Below, one piece after another: positions 1-8,791 of a stretch of DNA of 64,000 nucleotides. Both the position numbers and the translations under genes were made by a program. The notes below the pieces were generated by a model that was given only the letters and a program-made list of their open reading frames with translations, was not told where the DNA came from and did no database searches. The stretch's first letter is position 1. Every line of letters begins with the position of its first letter. Source of the DNA: Takifugu bimaculatus (lineage: Eukaryota > Chordata > Actinopteri > Tetraodontiformes > Tetraodontidae); assembly GCA_004026145.2 (NCBI GenBank), contig CP034995.1:1416726-1480725 (forward strand). Direction: 5' to 3'.

Positions 1-258
1 ATGTGTCTAAGGGAGGGGGAAAACACAGATAGCAGGTCTCAAAACAGAGCAAGAGACTGTAATCATAATGGTGAGATTATACGTAGGCCTTCACTGATTT
101 GATTAGCTTAGCTCACAAACAGCACATTCTTCTATATCAGACAGATTAAGAGAACATCTCCTGTGTCATGCTCTGCAGCTCTGTCTCCAGTCAATGCCAC
201 TTCTCCAACAGCCGCCGCATTTCTGTCGCCCTTGATCAGAGAAGTTCAAGTTGACATA

Positions 259-477
259 TCAAGCATCATGAACATTAAGCATTAGCAAATAACAGGAAAC
301 ATTAAGTAATGTGAAACAATATAAGAATATAACAAGGCAAAAGCAAATAAGAGATAACTTTAACATAATGGATCTAACATTTCCCTCCTGTTTATCACAT
401 ATTTGCTTCAAATTCTCATAGTCATTTAACAATCTCTTCCAATAGATTTTCGGTTGCAAAGTCCTGTTTATGAACAC
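259..477 (-). CDS. Small hydrophobic ORF downstream of env, uncertain
   Basis: A 72-codon open frame lies between the env stop and the left edge of the window, on the same strand as the ERV. It has a basic first half and one long hydrophobic stretch in the second half (about residues 40-66, rich in Leu, Cys, Phe and Ile) that could span a membrane. I recognise no family. It could be a small accessory frame of the retrovirus or chance coding in the 3' untranslated or LTR-proximal region. It has no internal support beyond the open frame and the hydrophobic block. Confidence 0.2.
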   Translation of the reverse strand: MFINRTLQPKIYWKRLLNDYENLKQICDKQEGNVRSIMLKLSLICFCLVIFLYCFTLLNVSCYLLMLNVHDA

Positions 478-491
478 AAATACATTTACAC

Positions 492-1118
492 TCAGGGGAA
501 AATTAGCTCAATTCCCTCATAGTCTTCAGAGTCTGTAGTCAAATCCGGTTCTTGTCTGCTGATTAAGGGATACAACTCGGCCATTCGGTTTTCCATGGGA
601 GCGATAGCTGTGGTGATAAGGCGGTTAATAAGAGAACGCAGGCAGGGAATACAACAACATCCACACAAGGTAAGGATTGCAGCAAAAACAGCTACAGAAA
701 TTAGAATAGATGTAACCAATGTCTTATACTTCCCAAACACATTCATCCATTCGTCCCACATCGCGGTCTTTGCTCCTGAGTGCTCCTTCATCTTGCTGTT
801 CAGGGTGCGAAGGCCTTCTATGGCCAGTGTGAGACTGCCATCCGACGCAGTGTTGTTAGGAATGAAGGTGCAACATTGATCTCCGAACACAGCACACACA
901 CCACCTTTCTCAGCTAACAACATATCCACTGCGATCCTGTTCTGGAATGCCATAAGGGAAGTGGCCGACATTTGGCTATGAACAGCCTCAAAACCGCTCT
1001 GAGTCCAATTTCCTAAACGTTGAACATTGTAATGGATGTAGTTGATCCTGTCTACATTCTTATTTATTGTACACCACCAACAAATAGAAGATTCAAAACC
1101 AGCAGCTACTTGATCCAC
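492..1118 (-). CDS. env: ERV envelope transmembrane subunit (open, surface subunit missing)
   Basis: The 208-residue frame is the C-terminal part of a retroviral envelope protein. It contains a heptad-like region around residues 40-70, an immunosuppressive-domain-like segment running into a CX6CC motif (Cys-AVFGDQ-Cys-Cys, about residues 74-82), a membrane-proximal region, a membrane span near residues 135-160 followed by a Cys-rich cytoplasmic start (CGCCC), and an acidic tail ending about residue 208. CX6CC is the signature of envelopes whose surface and transmembrane subunits are disulphide linked (gamma-type). There is no surface subunit or fusion peptide upstream in frame; the Met used here is simply the first after the break. 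The frame has stayed open although pol is broken in several places. Confidence 0.8.
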   Translation of the reverse strand: MDQVAAGFESSICWWCTINKNVDRINYIHYNVQRLGNWTQSGFEAVHSQMSATSLMAFQNRIAVDMLLAEKGGVCAVFGDQCCTFIPNNTASDGSLTLAIEGLRTLNSKMKEHSGAKTAMWDEWMNVFGKYKTLVTSILISVAVFAAILTLCGCCCIPCLRSLINRLITTAIAPMENRMAELYPLISRQEPDLTTDSEDYEGIELIFP

Positions 1119-2408
1119 TAATTTATACTCATCTGGAACACTGCGTGGAACACTGATAGCATCAATATACGTAGGAACATTTTCAGATTACCATGCAGAT
1201 CTTTTATTACGACATCTGTTCAGGCATAAATCTATGCCTGTGAGTGACTAATTGATCAGCCGACGTAGGGAACACAGAAATTAGCATAAGAAGTGTTTTT
1301 AAGCACATAGTCCTGTAGCTCTCATAGGCAATGTATCAAACAGTCTCTCATCCCCACACCACCAGAAATAAAATAAATAACAGAGACACAACTTCAGAAC
1401 ACTATAATGCATGCATGAACAGCAGGGTGCAACAAATGAACTTTCCAACAGACAAAAAACATACATCATTTTACAGTAAGAACAGTTTTTCGTTTTGCAT
1501 TGAAAATTGTATCAAAACTACTTTCAGAACGAACAAGCTATTAAGGAGGTGTTAAAGAAGTGAAGCTGAAATAATGGAGCTGTTGAGCTTCAGGTGAATG
1601 AAAAGCTTACAGGTCAAATACAGCGTAAGAGCTGACCTGCTGTTGCCACATTGGTCCTTTAGGTTGTTATTTGCACTTCGCTTGTCATGCCGTATTTTGG
1701 TAACATTCAATCTTAAACCTGGGGGTTTCCAGAGGTATCATACAAATAAAAACACGCATATGAAGAAAAAGCACACTCCCAACATTTAATTGCATTCTGT
1801 AGCCACTTGGGAGTCATTTGAACTTACTTTGTATAACTATTGTGATTGTCAGGAATACTATGATTACAGTTAGCACCGAGGCTAATATGCTACAGCATCA
1901 GCCAATCCTCTGTATTTCCCTTTTTTTTTTTTTTTTTTCCTAAAAATTATCTTTTGTTTATTTTACCCGCTGCTGTCCTTGTGATGTTTATGAAATCGGT
2001 ACACTATTTATGGACCATAACCTGTTGAAGTAGCCTCCCTAAGTGAGTCGGCGGCTCCGAAACCTTCACTGACTTTCGGGTCTACCCAGACTCTATTCGT
2101 CTAAGTCCACCCTATTATCAGACTTTGCATCACCTTCCCGGTCGGAGTTTTCAACAGAAATGACCTTCTTGCAATGACTGAGGTGTACCCAGGTTGATCT
2201 TTCAGCTATTTTAGCAGCAGTAGGTGTAGCAGTAGTCCTGGCTCCACCGGTTGGAATTTCTGTCGGGAGACAGAGGTCTCATGACCTTGCTTTTGTTTTT
2301 CTAACATTCTTCTCATGTAATCAGCTAGATTAGACTCATCATTTGTCTCCTAGTAGTTTTTGAACTGAGGAAGCCTGTACGGTCTTCCAAATAAGATCTC
2401 ATAAGGAG
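1119..2408 (-). other. Degraded ERV interval between integrase and env
   Basis: About 1.3 kb where the integrase C-terminus and the env surface subunit should lie. I see no open frame of useful length on the minus strand; the short plus-strand frames here are AT-rich and match nothing. A T-run of about 18 sits near 1921-1938. It is most simply read as decayed or deleted retroviral sequence. Confidence 0.5.
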
Positions 2409-3016
2409 TTAGGCCTGCGGTACTTGTAATGTTATATAGAGCTTAGCCAAATCGACACATTGTGTCCACGGTCTCCCCGTCTCTTCCATGCATTTCTTCA
2501 GTCTGTTTTTAATAGTGCCATTAGTTCTTTCAACTAAGCCTGCGCTCTGAGGATGATAGGAGCAATGGTGTTTTAAATCAATATGACACATAACACTGAT
2601 CTTTTTAACAACTTGATTTACAAAATGAGTACCATTATCACAGTAAATTTTTCTGGGATACCATATCTGGGTATGATATCTTTGCAGAGTGCTTTAGCAA
2701 CTGTTAGCTCATCTGGGTTTTTTGTTGGAAATAGTTCTATCCATTTTGAAAATGCATCTATTATGACTAGACAGTATTTCTTCCCTTCACTTTTATTTAA
2801 TTCTATGAAGTCCATATGTATAGTTTGGAATGGATATTGGGGAGCAGGAAATTTTCCTCTCCTGGGTCTCAGATTTCCCTGTGAATTGTGTTTCGCACAC
2901 GTCAGACATGTTCTACAAAAATTTTTTGAATAAGAATTAAATCCATAGGTTGTATAAAGCTGCTGTATCTGTCCTACCGTCCCTCCTGTTGAGACATGTG
3001 TTACACCATGGCTCAA
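2409..3016 (-). pseudogene. pol: ERV integrase fragments
   Basis: Two adjacent minus-strand frames together show a retroviral integrase core. The first (3016-2618) has the CxxC of the zinc-binding domain (TCLTCAKH), then the first catalytic Asp in HMDFIEL and the central strand region, and then loses frame at about 2630 where the second Asp region is expected. The second (2591-2409) carries the YHPQSAGLVERTNG segment containing the catalytic Glu of the D,D-35-E triad. The frame change and missing ends make this a dead integrase. It lies between the RNase H fragment and the degraded env region, as expected for pol. Confidence 0.85.
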
Positions 3017-3443
3017 TATAGCAGCATATTTACACAGATTTTCTGGTAGGATAGATTTTCCTGCTGGTTATACATAGATTCTTCTTTTAAGGTTGCTCAT
3101 TTTTCTTTGATGAGCCATCTACAAACAAAAATGCTCCAGCTTTTAAAGGTTGATCTAAATCACTTCTACTTTTTGCAGTTTGTTCAGCTAATTCTTGGCA
3201 GTCATGTGGTTGTCATCTGTTTTGTGCCTTTCCTATGTCTTTCCTATGGCTATATCTCTCAACTTACTTTGTTCCACCTATGTGTCTCTCAACTTACTTT
3301 GTTTTCTTATGAGGCAAAATAATAAAACACAGGACTAGCAGAGTTCTCCTATCAACTCTTTCAATGGCTTAGTCCTCCATTCACACACAAACACAATTTC
3401 CTATTTTCTTAACTTAATTATGGCTAAGTTATAACCTACTTAA
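3017..3443 (-). other. Degraded pol interval
   Basis: This separates the RNase H and integrase fragments. No open frame is readable. It contains short direct repeats such as ctcaacttactttgtt (3258-3273 and 3288-3303). It probably represents the RNase H C-terminus and integrase N-terminus after deletion and decay. Confidence 0.4.
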
Positions 3444-4205
3444 TTAATGGCTAAGTATAAACAACACTATAGAAGCACTCGTTTCCACAGCCATAGACGT
3501 TGCGATTACAGCTTTCACACAGTGTGGAAGAGCACATGCTACAGGGTCAAGTTTAGACGAGAAATATGCTATTGGTTTCATTTTAGTCCCACATTGTTGA
3601 GCTAAGACCGAGGTCATCAAATGTCCTTTGCAATCAACCATCTGAACCAAAGGTTTGCTGTAATCTGGCAAGGCTAAAGCTAAAGCTGTGCTCGACACTA
3701 AAGCTTCTTCATGTCACGGAAGGCCTTTGCTGCGTTTTCAGTCCATTTTAGTGAAGAAGTCATTTTTAAATCTTCTTCATACATCATTTTTTGCAACGGT
3801 GCTGTAATTTCAGCATAATTTGGCACCCAGTTGCGGCAATAATTAGTTAGTCCTAAAAAGGACATCATTTGCTTTTTAGTTTGTGGTTTTGGAGCTTGCA
3901 AAATAGCTGTTTTACGGCCTTCTATGATAGTTCTTCCTCCTGCACTCAGGTTGTGACCCAAGTACTTTACTTCAGTTTTGCACAGCTGTAGTTTACTTTT
4001 GCTTACTTTATGGCCTTCTTCTGCTAGATGTTTAAGAAGCGCTACGGTGTCTATTTTACATGCTTCTAAGGTTTCAGATGCTAATAAAACATCATCTACA
4101 TAAATCAATACTTGACTCCTACTGGGAGGGTGAAATTTAGCCATACTTGCTGTCATCATCTGAGAATAAATAGTTGGGCTTTCACAATAACCTTGGGGTA
4201 ATCTG
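3444..4205 (-). pseudogene. pol: ERV reverse transcriptase / RNase H fragment
   Basis: The first frame (4159-3698, with the same frame readable back to about 4205) begins just before an LPQG box and contains the YVDD catalytic motif within LIYVDDVLLAS, followed by the thumb and connection region typical of gammaretroviral pol. An overlapping frame (3698-3444) resembles the start of an RNase H domain. The palm residues upstream of LPQG, including the first catalytic Asp, are absent because gag joins directly to this point. A frameshift separates reverse transcriptase from RNase H, and the RNase H is cut short. Confidence 0.85.
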
Positions 4206-4209
4206 GTGT

Positions 4210-5280
4210 AAGTGTAATGTTTGAATCATCCAGTGTGCATGTGGACATGTTAATGTTATGCCGCTCTACCCATCCACGAATAGGCTCTCTGGAGCCTGCA
4301 TGGAGGGCATTTTTCAACTGTTGTCTATATGCACCTGCATCTGTGTTGTCATCATGCAGTCCGCTGTTTGCTCTGAAAACTTTAGTCATTCTGGCCTGAT
4401 ATTCTTCGAAAAGCTCATCCTCTCTTTGTTTAACACGGTTAATTTCCACATAATTTGCTCTCTTAGCGAAACGATTTCGAGTTCTTAATACAAGAGCATT
4501 GACTCTGTTTGTCAATTCACCATCATCATGTTTCAGCACCTCATTATTTTGTTTTGGATTCCAGTCTCCTCTTACATGAGTCCAGTTAGAACCCAGAGCT
4601 GTCATCCAGATCTGTTGAACCTCTGCACCATTAAGGTGATAGGCTCTTCTCACATTTTCCATACCCTCTATAAAGAGTTCTATGTCTTCCTTATGGGAAG
4701 GCACTCCTTCTATGGCTTTTTTAACATCCTCCATTGTCCAAGTTCTATAGACTAGCATTACAGGTTGGTTTGTTTCAGCATTTGGATTAGCTACTTCAAT
4801 CATGGGGTACATATCTTCCATTGGAGGAGTGCTCGTTTCACTTAGATTATTCAATTTTGGGACTGCTGGAGTCAGTGCTTGTCCTAATGCTTTTGACCAC
4901 GCATACCCATGGGGGTGCGCTGAGCGTGTAATTCTAAGTGTATCAGTGGGTGGAGGGTCTAATGTCTGTGGTGTATATGTTGGTGGCAATGCACACGATT
5001 CACGAAGGTCAGGATACAAGCCTCCCACCCCTGCTGCTCTCTGTTCTACATCCGCTTCCCCTTTCTCTGCCGACTTATCTGTTGCCTGCTCTGTCTGTCT
5101 GTGCGCGCGTCTGCTCACTGCGCCTGTCTCATCATCCTCTTTCCTGTGAAACATTAACTGTTTGTTCTCAACCTCGTCCTTTCCCTCCTTTGCCTCCATT
5201 TTCAACTTACTTTGTCCCTTCTCTCTCCTTAACGCCAACTGTAGCCAAAACTCAGTATCCTCATAACCGCATTTTTTCAT
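4210..5280 (-). pseudogene. gag: ERV gag (matrix/p12/capsid part), fused to pol by deletion
   Basis: The frame of about 357 readable gag codons (374 to the stop at 4156) starts at a Met at 5280. A charged N-terminal part is followed by two candidate budding motifs, LYPDL and PPTY (about residues 88-102), a proline-rich linker, and a capsid-like helical region from about residue 165 to 340 resembling gammaretroviral p30. No nucleocapsid zinc knuckle follows. Instead the frame runs at about 4205 into sequence that in another frame is the LPQG segment of reverse transcriptase, so nucleocapsid, protease and the front of reverse transcriptase have been deleted. Confidence 0.75.
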
Positions 5281-6022
5281 CTTTTTCGGATTATTTTTAG
5301 TTCGCTCTTTTATTTCATCTTGTAGGGCTGTTATTTGTTGTGAATTTAGCTGTCCGTGCAGTAAAGATGAGATACCGTCATTTAGTGATGAAAGTCTGTA
5401 TCTGAATTTCAGACGTGATTAACATTAAACAGTATCAAACATTACTTTTTGCGGGGGTCGAACGAGCTGGGCCGATGCTCTGTAATAAAACCTTAGCATA
5501 GAAGTAGGTGAAGGGCTGGAAATGTCGTTAGGCGCTTGTAGAAAACGCTAACAACATACTTAAGCTAATTAGCTTACCTGCTAGGGCAAAATGGTCGTCA
5601 GCTCCCGCTTCTGTCCAGAAAATGTCCAAGCACTACTTTGGCCACGTTTGGTCAAGTTTTCTTGGGGGGCGGTTCAGTACAGAAAATGTCTACTGACCAT
5701 CATCACACGTCTCAGGTCTGCTCAGGTTCAGTAGAAGGTCCGTTTGGTCGTCAGCGAATTCAAACTTGTTCAGGCCATGTGCGCATGCGCACATCAGTCA
5801 TCTATGGGGTTTCCCACTGGTTTCCAACTTAACTCAAAAAATCTACTCAAAAGTTGATAATCTTTATTGTGCTGCTTATAAAATCTTAGTTAGGACAACA
5901 ATGAGAGAAATGTGTTGGGCACACAAGTTTTTGTAGGTTGTAAATGGAAAGCTTTATTTCTCAGTCAGTTTAATTTGAAAACTTTAATTAAATCAACAAT
6001 TACTAGTTATCGTTTTTTACAG
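5281..6022. other. Non-coding stretch between ERV and receptor array
   Basis: No coding sequence is recognised. The ERV 5' leader and possibly part of its 5' LTR should be here, but I see no terminal repeat that matches the other side. A short run gcgggggtcgaacgagc near 5450 resembles a tRNA T-arm complement but is on the wrong strand for this ERV. Confidence 0.4.
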
Positions 6023-6090
6023 TGGTACGGTCAAGACGGGAAGCTCTTTATGCATCACTCTGTTTTACTGTTCTCACCCAGAGGTGAGAC
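6023..6090 (+). repeat. Array-boundary repeat, left copy
   Basis: About 68 bp beginning tggtacggtcaagacggg closely matches 61468-61535 on the far side of the array, with a few substitutions and small gaps. Here it abuts the Ig exon of gene 0; on the right it lies about 1.4 kb beyond the end of gene 10. It looks like flanking sequence joined to the inside of a gene by unequal recombination. Confidence 0.6.
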
Positions 6091-6822
6091 CTTCTCACAG
6101 AAGGTGATCGAGTCAAACTGACCTGCAGCACCAGCTGTCCTCTGACCAACAACAAGAACTACATCTGGTACCTGAATGATCAACTTCTACAGCTGCCAGA
6201 GCACCAACACAAACACCTGGTTCTGGATGCGGTCACAACTCAACATGCAGGAAACTACTCCTGTGCTGTGAACACTCAGAGAGATGTTAGATCTCCTGAA
6301 AAGACACTCAGAGTTCAGAGTTCCTCATTAAAATGGACCCTGGTGGCAGCTGCAGGAGTTGGTTCTGCTCTCCTGGTCTTCACCTCACTTGTCATCTGTT
6401 GCATCAGGTGAAGAACAGAACCTGATGTAAACTGAGTTAATCACATAACACACATCAAATGTGACTGGTATCACAAGTGGGTTTTTTTTAACATTCATTT
6501 CAGAGGAAAAGGAAAGTTGAGCCAGAATACTGTCCTCAAGTTGGAGGAGGTAAGTGGCCCGATGCTCCTTAACCATAACCATCTTCCTAAAACAAACATA
6601 ACACCAACATTCGGTGTCTTGCCTCATTGTCAGGTAAATCACGGTCCTGTGCATGAGGAAATCACAGATCAACCCACGGAGGAGAATGGCATTTACTACA
6701 GCAGCATACGTTTCCCCCAGACTGATGTGGATCCTCTTGACAGCATGGTCCAACCTCATCAGCACAAAGAGGAACAGCACATCCCTTATGCTGTTGTCTG
6801 TTTGAGGAACCGCTGCACATGA
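6091..6822 (+). pseudogene. Gene 0: 3' remnant of type-A Ig receptor
   Basis: Only the 3' end is present: the last Ig domain with TM (exon end 6407), tail exon A1 (6504-6549) and tail exon A2 (6634-6822). The Ig part begins abruptly at about 6091-6100, without the usual acceptor and first residues, right after the boundary repeat. The TM reads SALLVFTSLVICCIR, then donor GTGAAG. In A2 the first tail tyrosine is changed to His (GPVHEEI; TAT to CAT), while IYYSSI and IPYAVV remain, the latter a canonical IxYxxV ITIM. With no signal peptide or promoter it is unlikely to make a receptor. The first third of the tail may still be usable only if spliced from an upstream copy outside the window. Confidence 0.8.
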
Positions 6823-7760
6823 ACAAGCATCTTATAGTGTAATTTCTGATTCCTCCAATTATTTATACAATTAATCATCTTAGTCTTTAGTCTGAGACCA
6901 TAATGTTGGTGGGACCACAACTGATCATCGTCCCCAGTTTGTGGATTCCTGCTGATTATGACAGAAATAAAACTGCAACTTATTCACTGATAGAAGATGG
7001 GATAAAATAAAGCAGATGTGCTTCATATACACTTACATTAAATTGATCATTTAGTTAGGACCTGAACAGGCTTTATCCTGCATTTTAGACAGTTTTTCAC
7101 AGTTATATAGATGCAATAATAATAATAATAATAATAATAATACAGTATAGGCTCTGTGAAGTGAACTTACCTGAATGGATCATCACCTGTGATGCTCTGC
7201 AGTTTTGACCTGCTGTGTAGTAGCAGCCTACTATTAAACTCTTCAATATGTGAAGGAACACAAAGAAAATATTAATTGTATTGTGTACATGTAGCATGGA
7301 CGAATTACGTTGATCATTTTGTACACCGCCATTTTGTACATCCTACCCTTCGAAAGGTGCACTGACGCAAACACTTTGTTAAAAAGTAGTTTATTCGCAA
7401 TAATACTCCGTCGCGACATTACTGCACACACGTAAACCTTAGTCATCTGCTGTTATTGACATATTTCTGAAGCTGCAAATTCCTTCAATTGATTTTTAGG
7501 GCATGCTAACAAAACAGGAAAATGCCAACCTACACTAGCCACCCTATGTAACCATACATGCCCCAAATCATTTTATTTGTATATGTATATATTTTTTAAT
7601 TGAACTACAATGCTTGGTGTTTGTGTTTAATAAACAATGTGAGAAACGAAACGGCTGTGTTGATGACGAGGCACTTGTTACCAATAGGCTAATGCCATTT
7701 CTGTTTTTTTTCTTTTTTGTAACACTGTACATGTGATAGTTGTTATTAAATGTTGAAAAC
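6823..7760 (+). other. Type-A 3' flank with polyA signal and (AAT)n
   Basis: This block follows every type-A tail in the window (also 20818-21754, 35514-37533, 60050-60885). It has AATAAA at 6966-6971, a likely poly(A) signal about 145 bp after the stop, and an (AAT)n microsatellite at about 7114-7141 whose length differs between copies. No coding sequence is recognised. It ends at a recombination junction near 7760. Confidence 0.7.
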
Positions 7761-8321
7761 TCTCCTGAAAAGACACTAAGAGTTCAGAGTTCCTCATTAA
7801 ATTGGACCCTGACAGCAGCTGCAGGAGTTGGTGCTGCTCTCCTGGTCTTCACCTCACTTGTCATCATCTGGATTATGTGGGTGAAAATGGTCACTGTTAA
7901 ATCAAGAACTGTTTCATTTGTATTATATTGTATATTAACTCAGGACTTTTTGGTTGAAAATCAGAAAAAGCAAGTTTTCCAATCAACATTCAGGACCTGG
8001 GATGTCAGACAACACTGAGATGGTAAATATAATATAGTGTTTGTTAAATATTTCAAGTTATCACTGAAGACCCCTCCCTCACGTGTTTCTAATTGTATCA
8101 CAAGTGACTTCAGACTGAAAACATTGAATTGCATCTGGATTAGAGGCTAAATCTTGGTTGTTTCTCCTCAGCAAAACCCCAAGATCCACTATGAAAACGT
8201 GGCAACAGCAAAAACAGAGCAAGATGATCATCAATACAGCAGACTTCACTTCATCCGACAACACACCGATGATCTCTATGCCGCTCTTTCTCCACTGTCT
8301 TCTAACTCTCACCACTGCTGA
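7761..8321 (+). pseudogene. Orphan type-B 3' end, copy 1 (TM and intact tail exons)
   Basis: Homology to the type-B exon 7 starts mid-exon at tctcctgaaaag (7761) and covers the TM segment up to donor AT|GTGGGT (7876). Tail exons B1 (7965-8022) and B2 (8172-8321) have good acceptors and are fully open. B2 encodes KIHYENV (an IxYxxV ITIM) and YSRL-x10-YAAL, ending in SNSHHC. The Ig domain that should precede the TM is absent: upstream sequence is the type-A 3' flank. Alone it cannot encode a receptor. B1 has the same phase-2 entry as type-A tail exon A1, so in principle it could be reached by splicing from a type-A exon 7. Confidence 0.75.
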
Positions 8322-8791
8322 CACTGGAAACAACATTAAAAGACATCTAAATATGCAATAGTTTTGTCTTCATTATAATGGTTGTAGTCCTGTGTTGGGT
8401 GTTAACGCAGCTCTTAAAGCTCGTATGTATGTGATGGTTTCAGGCCGGGTCACCACAGCTAAAATGAAATCAGATATTTCTGTCCTTGACCTTCTAGCTC
8501 ACTGCAGCAACTTTGTAATAAAATGTAAAGGACAAGATCATGGAAAATCTATAAAAATGCATGACACGGATGTTTCACTAGAGGTCCTTTTTAAACCACA
8601 AATAATAGCAGGAAGTGGAGATTTGAAAGTACATGCCGACTTTACAAAGTTTTCTTCCTGTTTTAACAGATGTGTGTTGAGTTCATAAGAAGAGCGTCGG
8701 TGACAGAGATCATACTTGTATGTTCTTACTTTGTTGCCGTTTAAGGTAGTTTCATATTAATCTTAAAACACATTTTAAGTTGAAAATAGCA
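8322..8791 (+). other. Type-B 3' flank / promoter-side region of gene 1
   Basis: The segment between a type-B tail and the next signal-peptide exon is conserved around the array (also near 11.9, 25.3, 38.1, 46.0, 49.5, 53.0 and 56.5 kb). It contains an AATAAA at about 8518 and must hold both the end of the upstream transcript and the promoter of the next gene. It has an open frame of about 98 codons, but copies differ mainly by amino-acid-changing substitutions, so I do not call it coding. No TATA box is evident near 8792. Confidence 0.5.
8608..8660 (+). promoter_or_regulatory. Paired ETS-like sites upstream of gene 1
   Basis: GCAGGAAGTGG (8608-8618) and TTCCTG (8655-8660, reading CAGGAA on the other strand) are spaced about 40 bp apart, 130-185 bp before the gene 1 ATG. 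GGAA cores of this type bind ETS factors such as PU.1, which drive many TATA-less leukocyte promoters. The pair recurs upstream of genes 3, 4 and 6-10 and is half lost upstream of gene 5. This is motif reading only. Confidence 0.25.

Larger units (their letters stand above)
1..5280 (-). mobile_element. Defective gammaretrovirus-like endogenous retrovirus
   Basis: The minus strand carries, in retroviral order, gag (5280 to about 4210), reverse transcriptase and RNase H pieces (about 4205 to 3444), integrase pieces (3016 to 2409) and an env transmembrane subunit (1118 to 492). The capsid-like gag, the YVDD reverse transcriptase box and the CX6CC env motif fit a gammaretrovirus-like vertebrate ERV. 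The coding parts are broken by frameshifts and deletions (nucleocapsid, protease and the front of the reverse transcriptase are missing), so the copy cannot be autonomous. I could not find paired LTRs: the 3' LTR probably lies left of position 1, and nothing in 5281-6022 is a convincing match to the sequence at 1-480. Confidence 0.85.

Noticed and set aside
4802..5300. Plus-strand open frames opposite gag
   Set aside because: They are shadows of the minus-strand gag frame, low in complexity and without recognisable domains.
5450..5475. tRNA-complement-like run gcgggggtcgaacgagc as a primer-binding site
   Set aside because: It reads as a primer-binding site on the plus strand, while the ERV is on the minus strand, and it lacks the TGG start.
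7114..7141. Regular short repeats as a possible CRISPR-like or regulatory array
   Set aside because: It is a plain (AAT)n microsatellite that varies in length between copies; there are no spacers, and the genome is vertebrate.
8392..8688. 98-codon plus-strand open frame repeated before most copies (8392, 11947, 25365, 38165, 46055, 49568, 53081, 56593)
   Set aside because: Differences between copies are mostly amino-acid changing (Ser/Thr, Met/Ile, Leu/Val, Asp/Asn), length varies, and it spans the 3' flank and promoter region. It is best explained as non-coding sequence copied with the array.
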